NCBI GenBank assembly: GCA_900468805.1
Contig: UEIF01000034.1
Location: 1-40,006, forward strand
Source of the DNA: Hyphomicrobiales bacterium
GTDB taxonomy: Bacteria; Pseudomonadota; Alphaproteobacteria; Rhizobiales; Rhizobiaceae
DNA: 40,006 nucleotides
Direction: 5' to 3'
The notes beneath the pieces are model-generated. The model did no database searches. It saw only the letters and a list, made by a program, of their open reading frames with translations, and was not told the origin of the DNA. This document shows, piece after piece, positions 7,262 through 12,779 of this stretch. Positions within the stretch are counted from its first letter, which is position 1. Every line of letters starts with the position of its first letter. A program made the translations under genes and the position numbers.

Positions 7262-7564
7262 TCAGGCGCGGTGAGAGCGCCAGCCCTTGGTTGCGTGGTA
7301 GGAAATCTCGCGATCACCAATGGTTTCCGTCGAAAGGATGCGGCCGAACTCCTTGCCCTTCTTGACCTTCCGTTTGGTGGTCCGTGAACGGGACGGCGCG
7401 ATAGCAGATCCGACCGAGCGGCCTTCATAGAACCCGCTGTTCTCTCGGGCTGTCTGGCGCTCAAGGAGCTTCCGACGCGCTACGGTGCGGGCTTCCATCT
7501 TCTCGTCAGATCGCGCGTCCTTCATTTCGACGCGCGCTGCATATCGGTTTGTCTGTCTGCTCAT
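7262..7564 (-). CDS. Small basic protein, first gene of the left operon
   Basis: 100 aa, strongly basic (many Arg/Lys, including TTKRKVKKGKEFG near 64-76), with an N-terminal helix and little hydrophobic content. It is the first recognisable gene downstream of the proposed leftward promoter, about 320 bases from it. That early position and the basic charge would suit a nucleic-acid-binding regulator or antiterminator. No sequence motif proves this. Confidence 0.6.
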   Translation of the reverse strand: MSRQTNRYAARVEMKDARSDEKMEARTVARRKLLERQTARENSGFYEGRSVGSAIAPSRSRTTKRKVKKGKEFGRILSTETIGDREISYHATKGWRSHRA

Positions 7565-7859
7565 TGCCTCATCCTCTTCTGCTGTGAGCGTGGAGATCGG
7601 TTTGCGTTCGTCCGGCGCTCTTGAAATCTCGGGGGCCTTTTGAGTTCATGCCCAGGAACGTCGATCTAAAAATCTAGGTTTTTATCCGTGGCCTATGCCG
7701 TCACGGTCCGGCTGCCTTTTCTGCGGGCCCTGCTCGCCCCGAGCTGCGATCTACATGACCTTCTCCTCAAGCTGCCGGTCGCAACTGCACGCCCGGTTGG
7801 AACTGCAAGAGCTGGAGAAGTCGGCGGGCCGGGGGTTCTGCTGCTCTTGTGATTACTAA
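7565..7859 (-). other. Long untranslated leader of the left operon
   Basis: About 300 bases between the putative leftward promoter and the first gene. On the plus strand CCGGTCGCAACTGC (7775-7788) and CCGGTTGGAACTGC (7793-7806) form an imperfect 14-base direct repeat (two mismatches). The GC-rich stretch around it can form several hairpins. A leader of this length could carry an antitermination or attenuation signal, but none is recognised. No convincing gene is seen. Confidence 0.4.
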
Positions 7860-7876
7860 GTTGACACATAGCCAAC
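7860..7876. promoter_or_regulatory. Operator O1 (left)
   Basis: GTTGACACATAGCCAAC, a 17-base imperfect palindrome fitting GTTGNC-N5-GNCAAC. It lies just downstream of the proposed leftward start point, so a bound repressor would block that promoter's escape. It matches the sites at 7905, 9122 and 9189. Confidence 0.75.
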
Positions 7877-7892
7877 ATATGCGCAAGAGGGG

Positions 7893-7920
7893 AATGTAAA
7901 AATTGTTGGCGTGTAGACAA
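7893..7920 (-). promoter_or_regulatory. Putative leftward promoter pL
   Basis: Read on the minus strand, TTGTCT (7920-7915) and TACATT (7898-7893) are separated by 16 bases, a sigma-70-like arrangement. Operator O2 overlaps the -35 element and spacer, and O1 lies just downstream. It would drive the 7564-to-154 operon. The assignment rests on sequence pattern and position. Confidence 0.5.
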
Positions 7921-7921
7921 C
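7905..7921. promoter_or_regulatory. Operator O2 (left)
   Basis: GTTGGCGTGTAGACAAC, matching GTTGNC-N5-GNCAAC. Its centre is 45 bases from that of O1, a spacing that could allow two dimers to interact. It covers the -35/spacer of the proposed leftward promoter, so binding should repress it. Confidence 0.75.
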
Positions 7922-7944
7922 CGATATATTTTGGGATATCAAAT

Positions 7945-7979
7945 GAAAACGCCCCACGCTCTTTGCGAGAGCCGGGGCG
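7945..7979 (-). terminator. Rho-independent terminator, minus strand
   Basis: CGCCCC (7950-7955) pairs with GGGGCG (7974-7979), and CTCT (7959-7962) pairs with AGAG (7968-7971). On the minus strand the stem is followed by TTTTC (7949-7945). It would stop leftward transcription arriving from the 8023-8300 region or beyond, and insulates the pL region. Confidence 0.7.
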
Positions 7980-7988
7980 GTGACTGGT

Positions 7989-8053
7989 GCAAATGTCTTG
8001 GCGGACTAAACCAGTAGCAATGTTATACCATTACATTTGCTTTCTGCCAAGAC
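7989..8053. other. Interlocked inverted repeats (possible RNA switch or pseudoknot)
   Basis: GCAAATGT (7989-7996) is complementary to ACATTTGC (8033-8040), and GTCTTGGC (7995-8002) to GCCAAGAC (8046-8053). The arms run a-b-a'-b', so as RNA they could form either of two hairpins or an H-type pseudoknot. The segment lies immediately before the minus-strand terminator, overlapping the end of a weak cysteine-rich ORF. Confidence 0.45.
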
Positions 8054-8244
8054 TTTGATGATGGAAGCCGGTGGCACTGTTGGGCCCTTCCATCGTCGAG
8101 AGTGCGAGGCGGTGTGTCGTGCTGGCTGGTCAGCTTAAAAAACCAGAGGGCTGCGCAAGCACAAAGGGACGGTTGACCCTGCGCATGAGGCTTCCATAGC
8201 CAAAAGAAACAGCCGCATGAACCGCAGTGGCAATGCGCCGTCAT
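8023..8244 (-). CDS. Doubtful Cys-rich small ORF
   Basis: A 73-aa frame beginning MTAHCHCGSCGCFFW with six Cys in the first 32 residues. The CHCGSCGC cluster could bind metal. It ends 44 bases before a good minus-strand terminator, which suggests that a leftward transcript passes here. No ribosome binding site is visible, third-codon positions are not strongly GC-biased, and the family is unknown. It may instead be part of a non-coding RNA. Confidence 0.3.
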   Translation of the reverse strand: MTAHCHCGSCGCFFWLWKPHAQGQPSLCACAALWFFKLTSQHDTPPRTLDDGRAQQCHRLPSSKSWQKANVMV

Positions 8245-8561
8245 ATGGCGTGAGCGGGGATGTGTCGTTCTGTCCGAGTCTCGTCTCAATTGACAGGATA
8301 CACAGAGAGCCGCGCTTCGTTATCGGGGCGTAGGGCTTTCTGTGTCTTCGAACCGGTCTGAACTCATTGACAGGGGATTGAAGGTATAGACTCTAGATAT
8401 AAGCTGTACACGCGTTCAACCTCTGATGAACGAACTATCAGACTTTAGTCCGTATGGATTATGCGCAGTCGCCCGAAATTCACATAATGTGTTTTCATAG
8501 TTGCTAAAGAGGGCGGCTGGGCTTACCTTTTTCACGCATAAAGGGAGTAGGGCGGGGAAAA
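8245..8561. other. Non-coding control-region segment
   Basis: No supported gene. It holds the long hairpin at 8300-8345, two TTGACAGG words (at about 8290 and 8369), and the near-palindrome CACATAATGTG at about 8481-8491. TTGACA at about 8369, with an AT-rich stretch (TATAGACTCTAGATATAAG) 12-30 bases later, may be a promoter for the plus-strand gene at 8562. No -10 element at a good spacing is clear. Confidence 0.4.
8300..8345. ncRNA. Long stem-loop, possible structured RNA
   Basis: ACACAGAGAGCC (8300-8311) pairs with GGCTTTCTGTGT (8334-8345) over 12 bp with one G-U. The inner arms GCGCTTCG (8312-8319) and CGGGGCGT (8324-8331) pair with three G-U wobbles around a TTAT loop, leaving a two-base bulge (8332-8333). 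There is no T-run on either side, so it is not a classical terminator. It may be a regulatory RNA or protein-binding site. Confidence 0.45.
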
Positions 8562-8774
8562 ATGAGAACGAGACGGGAAGTCCTGATTGCCGCTGCAGCC
8601 GGCGTAGTTACAGTAAGTGCTGCAAAAGCCGACGAGACACCCAAGATTTCCGAAATTCTTCCAGAGCTTGAACGCGCTCTCAAAAGAGAATTGCCAGGCC
8701 TGACTTCGGTGCAGATCGATTTTCGTCCGGCCGATAAGCATATTCCGCTGATGGTGCATGCGTTCCGGGTCTAG
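8562..8774 (+). CDS. Small exported protein with Tat-like signal peptide
   Basis: 70 aa, MRTRREVLIAAAAGV start. Twin arginines (R4-R5) followed by EVL and a hydrophobic alanine-rich stretch form a Tat-type signal, with a likely AKA cleavage site before D24. The mature protein would be about 47 aa, acidic to neutral, with a helical LPELERALKREL region. A GGGCGGGG site precedes the ATG. It is the only plus-strand gene between pL and the repressor, and its stop overlaps the repressor stop. This suits a gene expressed from the prophage, possibly lysogenic conversion. Function unknown. Confidence 0.65.
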   Translation: MRTRREVLIAAAAGVVTVSAAKADETPKISEILPELERALKRELPGLTSVQIDFRPADKHIPLMVHAFRV

Positions 8775-9115
8775 CCGGTTTTAAGCATTGCCTCGATCAC
8801 AACGAATATCTGTTGCCTCTTTTCAGGGGGAACATTTCTGAGCAGTTCATCGGCACTTGGCATGGCAGGATCGCGGAATAGATCCCCTGGAGAACTCAGG
8901 TTCAGCGCTTCGGCGAGGGCGCCCTGGACATCCATCGTCATGCCGCGTTCATTGCGTTCCCAGCGGCTGATTTGGTCTTTTCCAGTTGGCTTCCCGTCTT
9001 CGCCTACCGGAAGCCTGTCCGCGAGCTGTTGCTGTGTCAGTCCTCTGAACTGACGCCATTCTCTCAAGAAATGCCTTGAAGGCTTTGCGGGGCCGATTCT
9101 TGTAACCATCCTCAT
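8771..9115 (-). CDS. Short XRE-family phage repressor (CI-like)
   Basis: 114 aa. A helix-turn-helix spans about 18-57 (EWRQFRGLTQQQLADRL, then ISRWERNERG) with an unusual loop insertion PVGEDGKPTGKD between the helices. The C-terminus (about 60-114) is a short helical dimerisation-type region. There is no LexA/S24 peptidase domain, so induction is unlikely to occur by RecA-stimulated self-cleavage. It is divergent from the Cro-like gene. Operator O4 covers its ribosome binding site region, suggesting autoregulation. Confidence 0.85.
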   Translation of the reverse strand: MRMVTRIGPAKPSRHFLREWRQFRGLTQQQLADRLPVGEDGKPTGKDQISRWERNERGMTMDVQGALAEALNLSSPGDLFRDPAMPSADELLRNVPPEKRQQIFVVIEAMLKTG

Positions 9116-9121
9116 ATCTTA

Positions 9122-9138
9122 GTTGCCTTCACGCCAAC
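9122..9138. promoter_or_regulatory. Operator O4 (over the repressor ribosome site)
   Basis: GTTGCCTTCACGCCAAC, matching GTTGNC-N5-GNCAAC. On the minus strand it reads GTTGGCGTGAAGGCAAC and contains the AAGG element ahead of the repressor start. Bound repressor would sit over its own gene's leader. A degenerate half-site ending GCCAAC lies nearby at 9144-9160. Confidence 0.7.
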
Positions 9139-9188
9139 TGTAGACGGCCAGCCTGCCAACATTTTTTCTAAGACCCTCTTGCAATCAG

Positions 9189-9205
9189 GTTGGCTATATG
9201 ACAAC
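9189..9205. promoter_or_regulatory. Operator O3 (right, at the Cro-like gene)
   Basis: GTTGGCTATATGACAAC, matching GTTGNC-N5-GNCAAC and differing from the inverse of O1 at only two positions. It contains TATATG (9195-9200), a plausible -10 element for the rightward early transcript. Binding should block that promoter. The -35 region is not well conserved. Confidence 0.75.
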
Positions 9206-9214
9206 CTCTCAAAT

Positions 9215-9430
9215 ATGGAAAAACAGCACGCACTCACCACTTGGCGCAAAAGCCAGAAGCTGACGCAAGACGAATTGGCGACAAAACTCGGCATTTCGCG
9301 ATGGTTCATAAACCGTCTCGAAACCGGCGAGAGGACGCCTTCTCTAGACCTCGCATTGAGGATCCAAGAGATGTCTGGAAGCGCTGTAAAGCCGGCCGAT
9401 TTCACAAAACGGGAGAGGGCGCAGGCATGA
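9215..9430 (+). CDS. Cro-like HTH regulator
   Basis: 71 aa starting MEKQHALTTW. An XRE helix-turn-helix spans 10-40 (RKSQKLTQDELATKLGISRW, then FINRLETGERTPS). Small size and divergent position relative to the repressor fit a Cro-type or early activator role. No Shine-Dalgarno is present. If TATATG at 9195 is the -10, the mRNA would begin only a few bases before the ATG, so initiation may be near-leaderless. It is coupled to the next gene by ATGA. Confidence 0.85.
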   Translation: MEKQHALTTWRKSQKLTQDELATKLGISRWFINRLETGERTPSLDLALRIQEMSGSAVKPADFTKRERAQA

Positions 9431-10116
9431 CCGTAGCTAATGCACGGTTCGTTGAGTTTGCTATCCCGACGAAACCAGATTGCGAGATCAGCAAAGCATA
9501 TTGGCAGACGGCTACGGCTGTCTCTGAAATAGCCGATAACTTCGGTCTGTCCGGTTCCGGAAAGGTAAACAGCGCCGTATGCGATGCGCGCCTTAACGGG
9601 ATCGTCTGCGGTGGGTGCGATCAGGAAATGGTCGTTAACACGCGCTCCGAAGCGGCCGGGCCGATCAGTCTGCACGTTCGCGGCCGGTACTGGGATCTCA
9701 AGAAGATACAATGCGAAACATGCCGTAGGGCTGGAAAAGCCTCTCGGATGGCAGCAGACATTGCCCGCATGCGCCAACGGTATTCCAAGCCGGCGCTCAA
9801 GGAGCAGACGCCGAAAGACGAGAAGGCGGAATTCTACCTCTCGTGGGAATGGCGGACCCTCCGCACGAAGGTTCTTCAGCAATACGGAGCCCGCTGCATG
9901 TGCTGCGGCGCCACCCCGGAACATAAGACCGTTGGCGGCGAACCTGTCGTCATTGTCGTCGATCATATCAAGCCCTTGTCAAAACATTGGGATCTACGGC
10001 TAGACCGTGGAAACCTGCAGATCCTCTGCGACGAATGCAATCAAGGCAAAGGCGCGTGGGATGAAACGGATTTCAGACCTGTCCCGAAGACAGAACCTGG
10101 AGCGCAGATCCAATGA
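9427..10116 (+). CDS. HNH endonuclease with zinc-ribbon N-terminus
   Basis: 229 aa. Cysteine pairs C61/C64 and C96/C99 form a zinc-ribbon-like unit. The C-terminal part holds an HNH-type nuclease: DH at 179-180 (VVDHIKPLSKHWDLR), N196 (GNLQILC) and N205 in CDECNQGKG. This is an H-N-N variant seen in many phage nucleases. Further zinc ligands are C157/C160 and C201/C204. It begins four bases inside the Cro-like gene, so it is the first early nuclease expressed. The target (replication, host DNA) is unknown. Confidence 0.85.
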   Translation: MTVANARFVEFAIPTKPDCEISKAYWQTATAVSEIADNFGLSGSGKVNSAVCDARLNGIVCGGCDQEMVVNTRSEAAGPISLHVRGRYWDLKKIQCETCRRAGKASRMAADIARMRQRYSKPALKEQTPKDEKAEFYLSWEWRTLRTKVLQQYGARCMCCGATPEHKTVGGEPVVIVVDHIKPLSKHWDLRLDRGNLQILCDECNQGKGAWDETDFRPVPKTEPGAQIQ

Positions 10117-10166
10117 CCACATTCACAAATCATCGCACGACCGCACTCGACGAGGTGGCGGCATGA
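10113..10166 (+). CDS. Possible 17-aa coupling peptide
   Basis: A 17-codon ORF (MTTFTNHRTTALDEVAA) whose ATG overlaps the HNH stop (ATGA) and whose TGA overlaps the phosphatase ATG, again ATGA. It would carry ribosomes across the 46-base gap. It may be a gene remnant or a deliberate coupling ORF. No function can be assigned. Confidence 0.35.
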   Translation: MTTFTNHRTTALDEVAA

Positions 10167-10645
10167 CCATCAAGTTCGACGCAGTGGAAGAAGCTGTTCG
10201 GGAGCAGGTCATGAAGACGATGTTCGTTGTCTTCGATCTCGACGGCACGTTGAGCGACCCGGCCCACAGGGTGCATTTTCTTCAGAGAGAAAAGAAGGAC
10301 TGGCGCGCCTTTTACGCCGCTTGCGACGAAGACAGACCAAATTATCCGGTTATCCGCACTCTCCAGGCTCTCTACCTCACCGGCGCCGATATCGAGATCT
10401 GGACCGGCCGCTCGGAAGAGGTACGCGAAAAGACGATGACATGGCTGGGCCTCGAAGGCGTGCCGCCGGTTCACGTCAAGATGAGGGAGGAAGGTGATCA
10501 CAGGCCGGATACCGTTCTTAAGCAGGAATGGTTGGACGAATGCAGTGTGAAGCCCCGCCTCGTTTTCGAGGACAGGGCATCTGTCGTGTCCATGTGGCGC
10601 GCCAACGGCATCATCTGCTGCCAAGTCGCGGAAGGGGAATTCTGA
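10163..10645 (+). CDS. HAD-family polynucleotide 3'-phosphatase-like protein
   Basis: 160 aa. The HAD motifs are in order: DLDGTL at 25-30 (nucleophile D25, acid/base D27), T81 in IEIWTGR, a lysine at 120 in TVLKQEW, and FEDR at 135-138. The order and spacing match the phosphatase half of phage T4 polynucleotide kinase, which removes 3'-phosphates from nucleic-acid ends. The kinase half is absent, so it would act alone or with another enzyme in end healing. GAGGTGGCGGC precedes the start. Confidence 0.8.
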   Translation: MTIKFDAVEEAVREQVMKTMFVVFDLDGTLSDPAHRVHFLQREKKDWRAFYAACDEDRPNYPVIRTLQALYLTGADIEIWTGRSEEVREKTMTWLGLEGVPPVHVKMREEGDHRPDTVLKQEWLDECSVKPRLVFEDRASVVSMWRANGIICCQVAEGEF

Positions 10646-10646
10646 C

Positions 10647-11045
10647 ATGACCACCCACCCCACACCAGAACAAAGCCAAGCCCACATAGACGGGCGCAAG
10701 TCAAAGGCTTCGTGGCACGAAGAAGCCAGACAAATGAAGCTGGCCGGCGCGTCCATGATCGATATCGCGGCGAAGTTCGAAAGAACACCAAATCGCGTGC
10801 TGATGGTAACGCGCGATATCAAAAGCACGAACGCAGCATGGGGACGCACCTTCAGGGGCAAATCCAACGGCCACAAGATGGGCAACAAGATGCGTGTCGC
10901 CGTCTCATTCACCGACGCGCAAATAGACGCCATCAACATCATTGCCGAAGAACGGAAAGTTTCGTTCTCCAAGGTTGTCTCCGATCTCGTCGATGCAGTC
11001 CTTCCAAAGTCCCACCCCACCCTCAATAACTCCAGAGGAGAGTAG
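10647..11045 (+). CDS. DNA-binding-type protein (HTH plus ribbon-helix-helix-like)
   Basis: 132 aa. An N-terminal helix-turn-helix-like segment (EEARQMKLAGASMIDIAAKFERTPNRVLMVTRDI, about 25-58) is joined through a basic linker (about 62-82) to a C-terminal region. That region, MRVAVSFTDAQIDAINIIAEERKVSFSKVVSDLVDAVL, has the strand-helix-helix pattern of small repressors. It is likely an early regulator. The exact family is not recognised. Confidence 0.7.
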   Translation: MTTHPTPEQSQAHIDGRKSKASWHEEARQMKLAGASMIDIAAKFERTPNRVLMVTRDIKSTNAAWGRTFRGKSNGHKMGNKMRVAVSFTDAQIDAINIIAEERKVSFSKVVSDLVDAVLPKSHPTLNNSRGE

Positions 11046-11048
11046 GCC

Positions 11049-11291
11049 ATGAGCGAACACACACGCCCTCACCTCAGAGACTGCCCGTTCTGCCATGCGG
11101 ACGGAAGCAACGACGAGAAGATAAATTTCATGGGCAACCTCATGATCTACAACGGCGGCGAGTACGTCGCGAGCTATTCGATCCTCTGCGCCGATTGCGG
11201 CGTCCAGCTTCACGACGAATACCAAGATGAGCTTGTCCGCCTCTGGAACGGCCTGCCGAAGGACAAAGAAGACGAGGAGGAAGCAGCATGA
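11049..11291 (+). CDS. Small zinc-ribbon protein, Lar-like
   Basis: 80 aa. A CPFC knuckle at 12-15 and a second pair at 47-50 (CADCG), followed by a helix with VRLWNGLP, resemble Lar/restriction-alleviation-type zinc ribbons of phages. Lar proteins modulate host type I restriction. Here only the zinc-ribbon layout is seen, so the antirestriction role is a family-based guess. It overlaps the next gene by ATGA. Confidence 0.65.
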   Translation: MSEHTRPHLRDCPFCHADGSNDEKINFMGNLMIYNGGEYVASYSILCADCGVQLHDEYQDELVRLWNGLPKDKEDEEEAA

Positions 11292-11476
11292 CCGACATCC
11301 GCATCCGCTCCACTGACGACGGCATAGAGCTATCCCAGCCGAGTCCGTCGCCTGAGTGGTCGATTACCGGCCAGGGCGGCCGCACCGATGTTGTGGTGAT
11401 CCCAGACGCCGATCTGCCGCGCATCCTGAAAGTAATCCGCCAGCGCCTTGAGGAGATCGAAGGAGTTTCAGCATGA
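11288..11476 (+). CDS. Small hypothetical protein
   Basis: 62 aa. N-terminal strands (TDIRIRSTDDGIELSQ), a middle SITGQGGRTDVVVI segment and a C-terminal helix (LPRILKVIRQRLEEIEG). A small alpha/beta protein, cytosolic, without recognised family. ATGA coupled on both sides. Confidence 0.7.
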   Translation: MTDIRIRSTDDGIELSQPSPSPEWSITGQGGRTDVVVIPDADLPRILKVIRQRLEEIEGVSA

Positions 11477-11598
11477 GCATCTTCATAGCGTCCACAGGCT
11501 GCTTTCTCCTCTACCTCGGCTTTGCATGGTGTGTTGCACAGGCTCTGCAGGACAACCGGCGCCGGCAGACAAGGAGGGCCACATGGACGAGGCACTAA
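11473..11598 (+). CDS. 41-aa single-pass membrane peptide
   Basis: One hydrophobic segment at about 2-26 (MSIFIASTGCFLLYLGFAWC then VAQAL) followed by a strongly basic tail (DNRRRQTRRATWTRH). This gives an N-out, C-in inner-membrane peptide by the positive-inside rule. It starts by ATGA overlap with the preceding gene and overlaps the next one by 16 bases. Role unknown. Confidence 0.6.
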   Translation: MSIFIASTGCFLLYLGFAWCVAQALQDNRRRQTRRATWTRH

Positions 11599-11822
11599 TC
11601 CAGTCCGTAGCGGAAGCAATCGAAGCTGCAGACGTAGGCTACAACCTTCGCCTTACCAAGCTTCTCGACGGCATCAGTGAATACACGCTGACCTACTCTG
11701 ACGGCGAAGAACACGTCTTCGAAGATATCAACGACGGCCAAAGGCATATCAGCGACCGCAGGTTCCGGGCGAAGGCTGTGGCTGCGATCGGCGCGGTTGA
11801 TGCATGGAGGGCGACGATATGA
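11583..11822 (+). CDS. Small acidic hypothetical protein
   Basis: 79 aa (MDEALIQSVAEAIEAADVGY start). An N-terminal helix, strands around LTKLLDGISEYTLTYSDGEEHVF, and a C-terminal helix. An AAGGAGGG site supports the start inside the preceding gene. Function unknown. Confidence 0.7.
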   Translation: MDEALIQSVAEAIEAADVGYNLRLTKLLDGISEYTLTYSDGEEHVFEDINDGQRHISDRRFRAKAVAAIGAVDAWRATI

Positions 11823-12031
11823 GCGAGTGGGTCGAACACAACGGCGGCGAGTGCCCTGTCAAGAACATGGACGATTTCCAATTCCTCTACCGCTCTGGTC
11901 GTAAGGTTCGTGTCCGTGCTGGAGGAGAGGCGTACTGCTGGAAGCACCTTGGAGCGTCCCACGACATCGTCGCCTACCGCATCATTTCACCATCTCCTGA
12001 GCCCGTCACCCCTCCCAAGCAGGGCTCTTGA
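11819..12031 (+). CDS. Small phage protein with a WxxHNGGECPV motif
   Basis: 70 aa (MSEWVEHNGGECPVKNMDD start). The W-x-x-H-x-G-G-x-C-P-V opening, a basic GRKVRVRAGGEAYCW middle and a Pro-rich tail recur in small proteins of rhizobial temperate phages. Function unknown. It is the last gene before the structured 325-base gap and is coupled upstream by ATGA. Confidence 0.7.
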   Translation: MSEWVEHNGGECPVKNMDDFQFLYRSGRKVRVRAGGEAYCWKHLGASHDIVAYRIISPSPEPVTPPKQGS

Positions 12032-12038
12032 GCGCGTG

Positions 12039-12076
12039 ATGACGGTTCAAGGTTCCTCCCCTCCTTGGACCGTCAT
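12039..12076 (+). ncRNA. Stem-loop 1 of early intergenic RNA
   Basis: ATGACGGTTCAAGG (12039-12052) pairs with CCTTGGACCGTCAT (12063-12076): 14 bp with one G-U, around a ten-base pyrimidine-rich loop. A hairpin of this length is unlikely by chance. No U-tract follows. Confidence 0.5.
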
Positions 12077-12119
12077 TACCACCAATCGAGGTAGCGACCA
12101 CTGTCCTACCAAACGTACC

Positions 12120-12160
12120 GAGAGTTCGCCGATGCTCTCAAACATATCCGGCGAACTCTC
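12120..12160 (+). ncRNA. Stem-loop 2 of early intergenic RNA
   Basis: GAGAGTTCGCCG (12120-12131) is perfectly complementary to CGGCGAACTCTC (12149-12160), with a 17-base loop that contains a CTCTC able to compete with the 5' arm. Confidence 0.5.
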
Positions 12161-12238
12161 GTCTTCCAGGCCACGAGGGCGGCGGCAATGGGCCTGGAAT
12201 GGAAATTGAATAACGGTACCCGCGAGTGCGGCGGAAAG

Positions 12239-12284
12239 AGAAGAGGGGTCTGTGGACCCTGGCAGGAAAATCGGCCCCTCTTCT
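12239..12284 (+). ncRNA. Stem-loop 3 of early intergenic RNA
   Basis: AGAAGAGGGG (12239-12248) pairs with CCCCTCTTCT (12275-12284). Inside, GGTC (12247-12250) can pair with GACC (12255-12258). The arms are perfect over ten bases. No U-tract, so not a simple terminator. Confidence 0.5.
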
Positions 12285-12356
12285 TGCTCAACTTGGCTCT
12301 TGTGCATCGCTGATCTCCGTTTTTGACGAGATGATCAATCGCACAAGGGATTTGAA

Positions 12357-12779
12357 ATGTACGGCAATTCGAACTCACGATTTGGCAATTCAAGCAAAGA
12401 ACTCGGCAACAAGAAGCCGGAGGATGAAATGGCAAGTGTAGCGTTGAAAGAGAGTATTGGCTGGCTTGATGAACTCATGGACAGAGAGTTCAGCGGGCGC
12501 GGCGACAAGGAATATTTGATCAGGCATCGCATCTCCAAGAACAGCGGCGTTCCGGAGCGGTACCTCTATCGCCTGCAATATCAGGCCAAGGAAATGAAGG
12601 ACGTCGCAGGCGAATATTACCGTCGTCTGCGTCTCTACTACGAAAGCGCCTGCCAGCGGAACGAGGCCGCGGCGGATCGCTACAAAGACGAACGCCTAGG
12701 GATGCGAGGACACCATGAAAAGGTTGACGAAAAGCCTGCTTCGGCGGGCTTGGGAATGGATTCGTCTAAAGCTCAGTAA
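12357..12779 (+). CDS. Hypothetical helical protein
   Basis: 140 aa. A low-complexity Asn/Ser-rich start (MYGNSNSRFGNSSKELGNK), then a helical region (25-115) with HRISKNSGVPERYLYRLQYQ, which resembles a helix-turn-helix, and a basic tail. AAGGG lies six bases before the ATG. It follows the structured gap, so its translation may be influenced by RNA folding there. Family not recognised. Confidence 0.7.
   Translation: MYGNSNSRFGNSSKELGNKKPEDEMASVALKESIGWLDELMDREFSGRGDKEYLIRHRISKNSGVPERYLYRLQYQAKEMKDVAGEYYRRLRLYYESACQRNEAAADRYKDERLGMRGHHEKVDEKPASAGLGMDSSKAQ

Larger units (their letters stand above)
12032..12356. other. Non-coding stretch with three stem-loops
   Basis: No gene is supported. 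Three strong inverted repeats follow one another (12039-12076, 12120-12160, 12239-12284), separated by 43 and 78 bases. None is followed by a T-run. The stretch interrupts an otherwise gapless early operon. It may be a regulatory RNA, an RNase processing region, or a replication or attenuation element. The AAGGG site for the next gene lies at its end. Confidence 0.5.

Noticed and set aside
7693..7920. Minus-strand frame in the left-operon leader
   Set aside because: Basic, Ser/Arg-rich without a clear ribosome site or coupling; it crosses the promoter and operators.
7903..7930. TTGTTG and TATATT on the plus strand as a promoter
   Set aside because: Spacing is 16 bases, which is possible, but it would read straight into a hairpin and no gene follows for over 600 bases; left as unproven.
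9112..9966. Minus-strand frame of 284 codons across the Cro-like and HNH genes
   Set aside because: Antisense to clearly identified genes and crosses the operators; no recognisable domain.
10130..11062. Minus-strand frame of 310 codons opposite the phosphatase and regulator genes
   Set aside because: Opposite strand to good genes; composition looks like an antisense reading.
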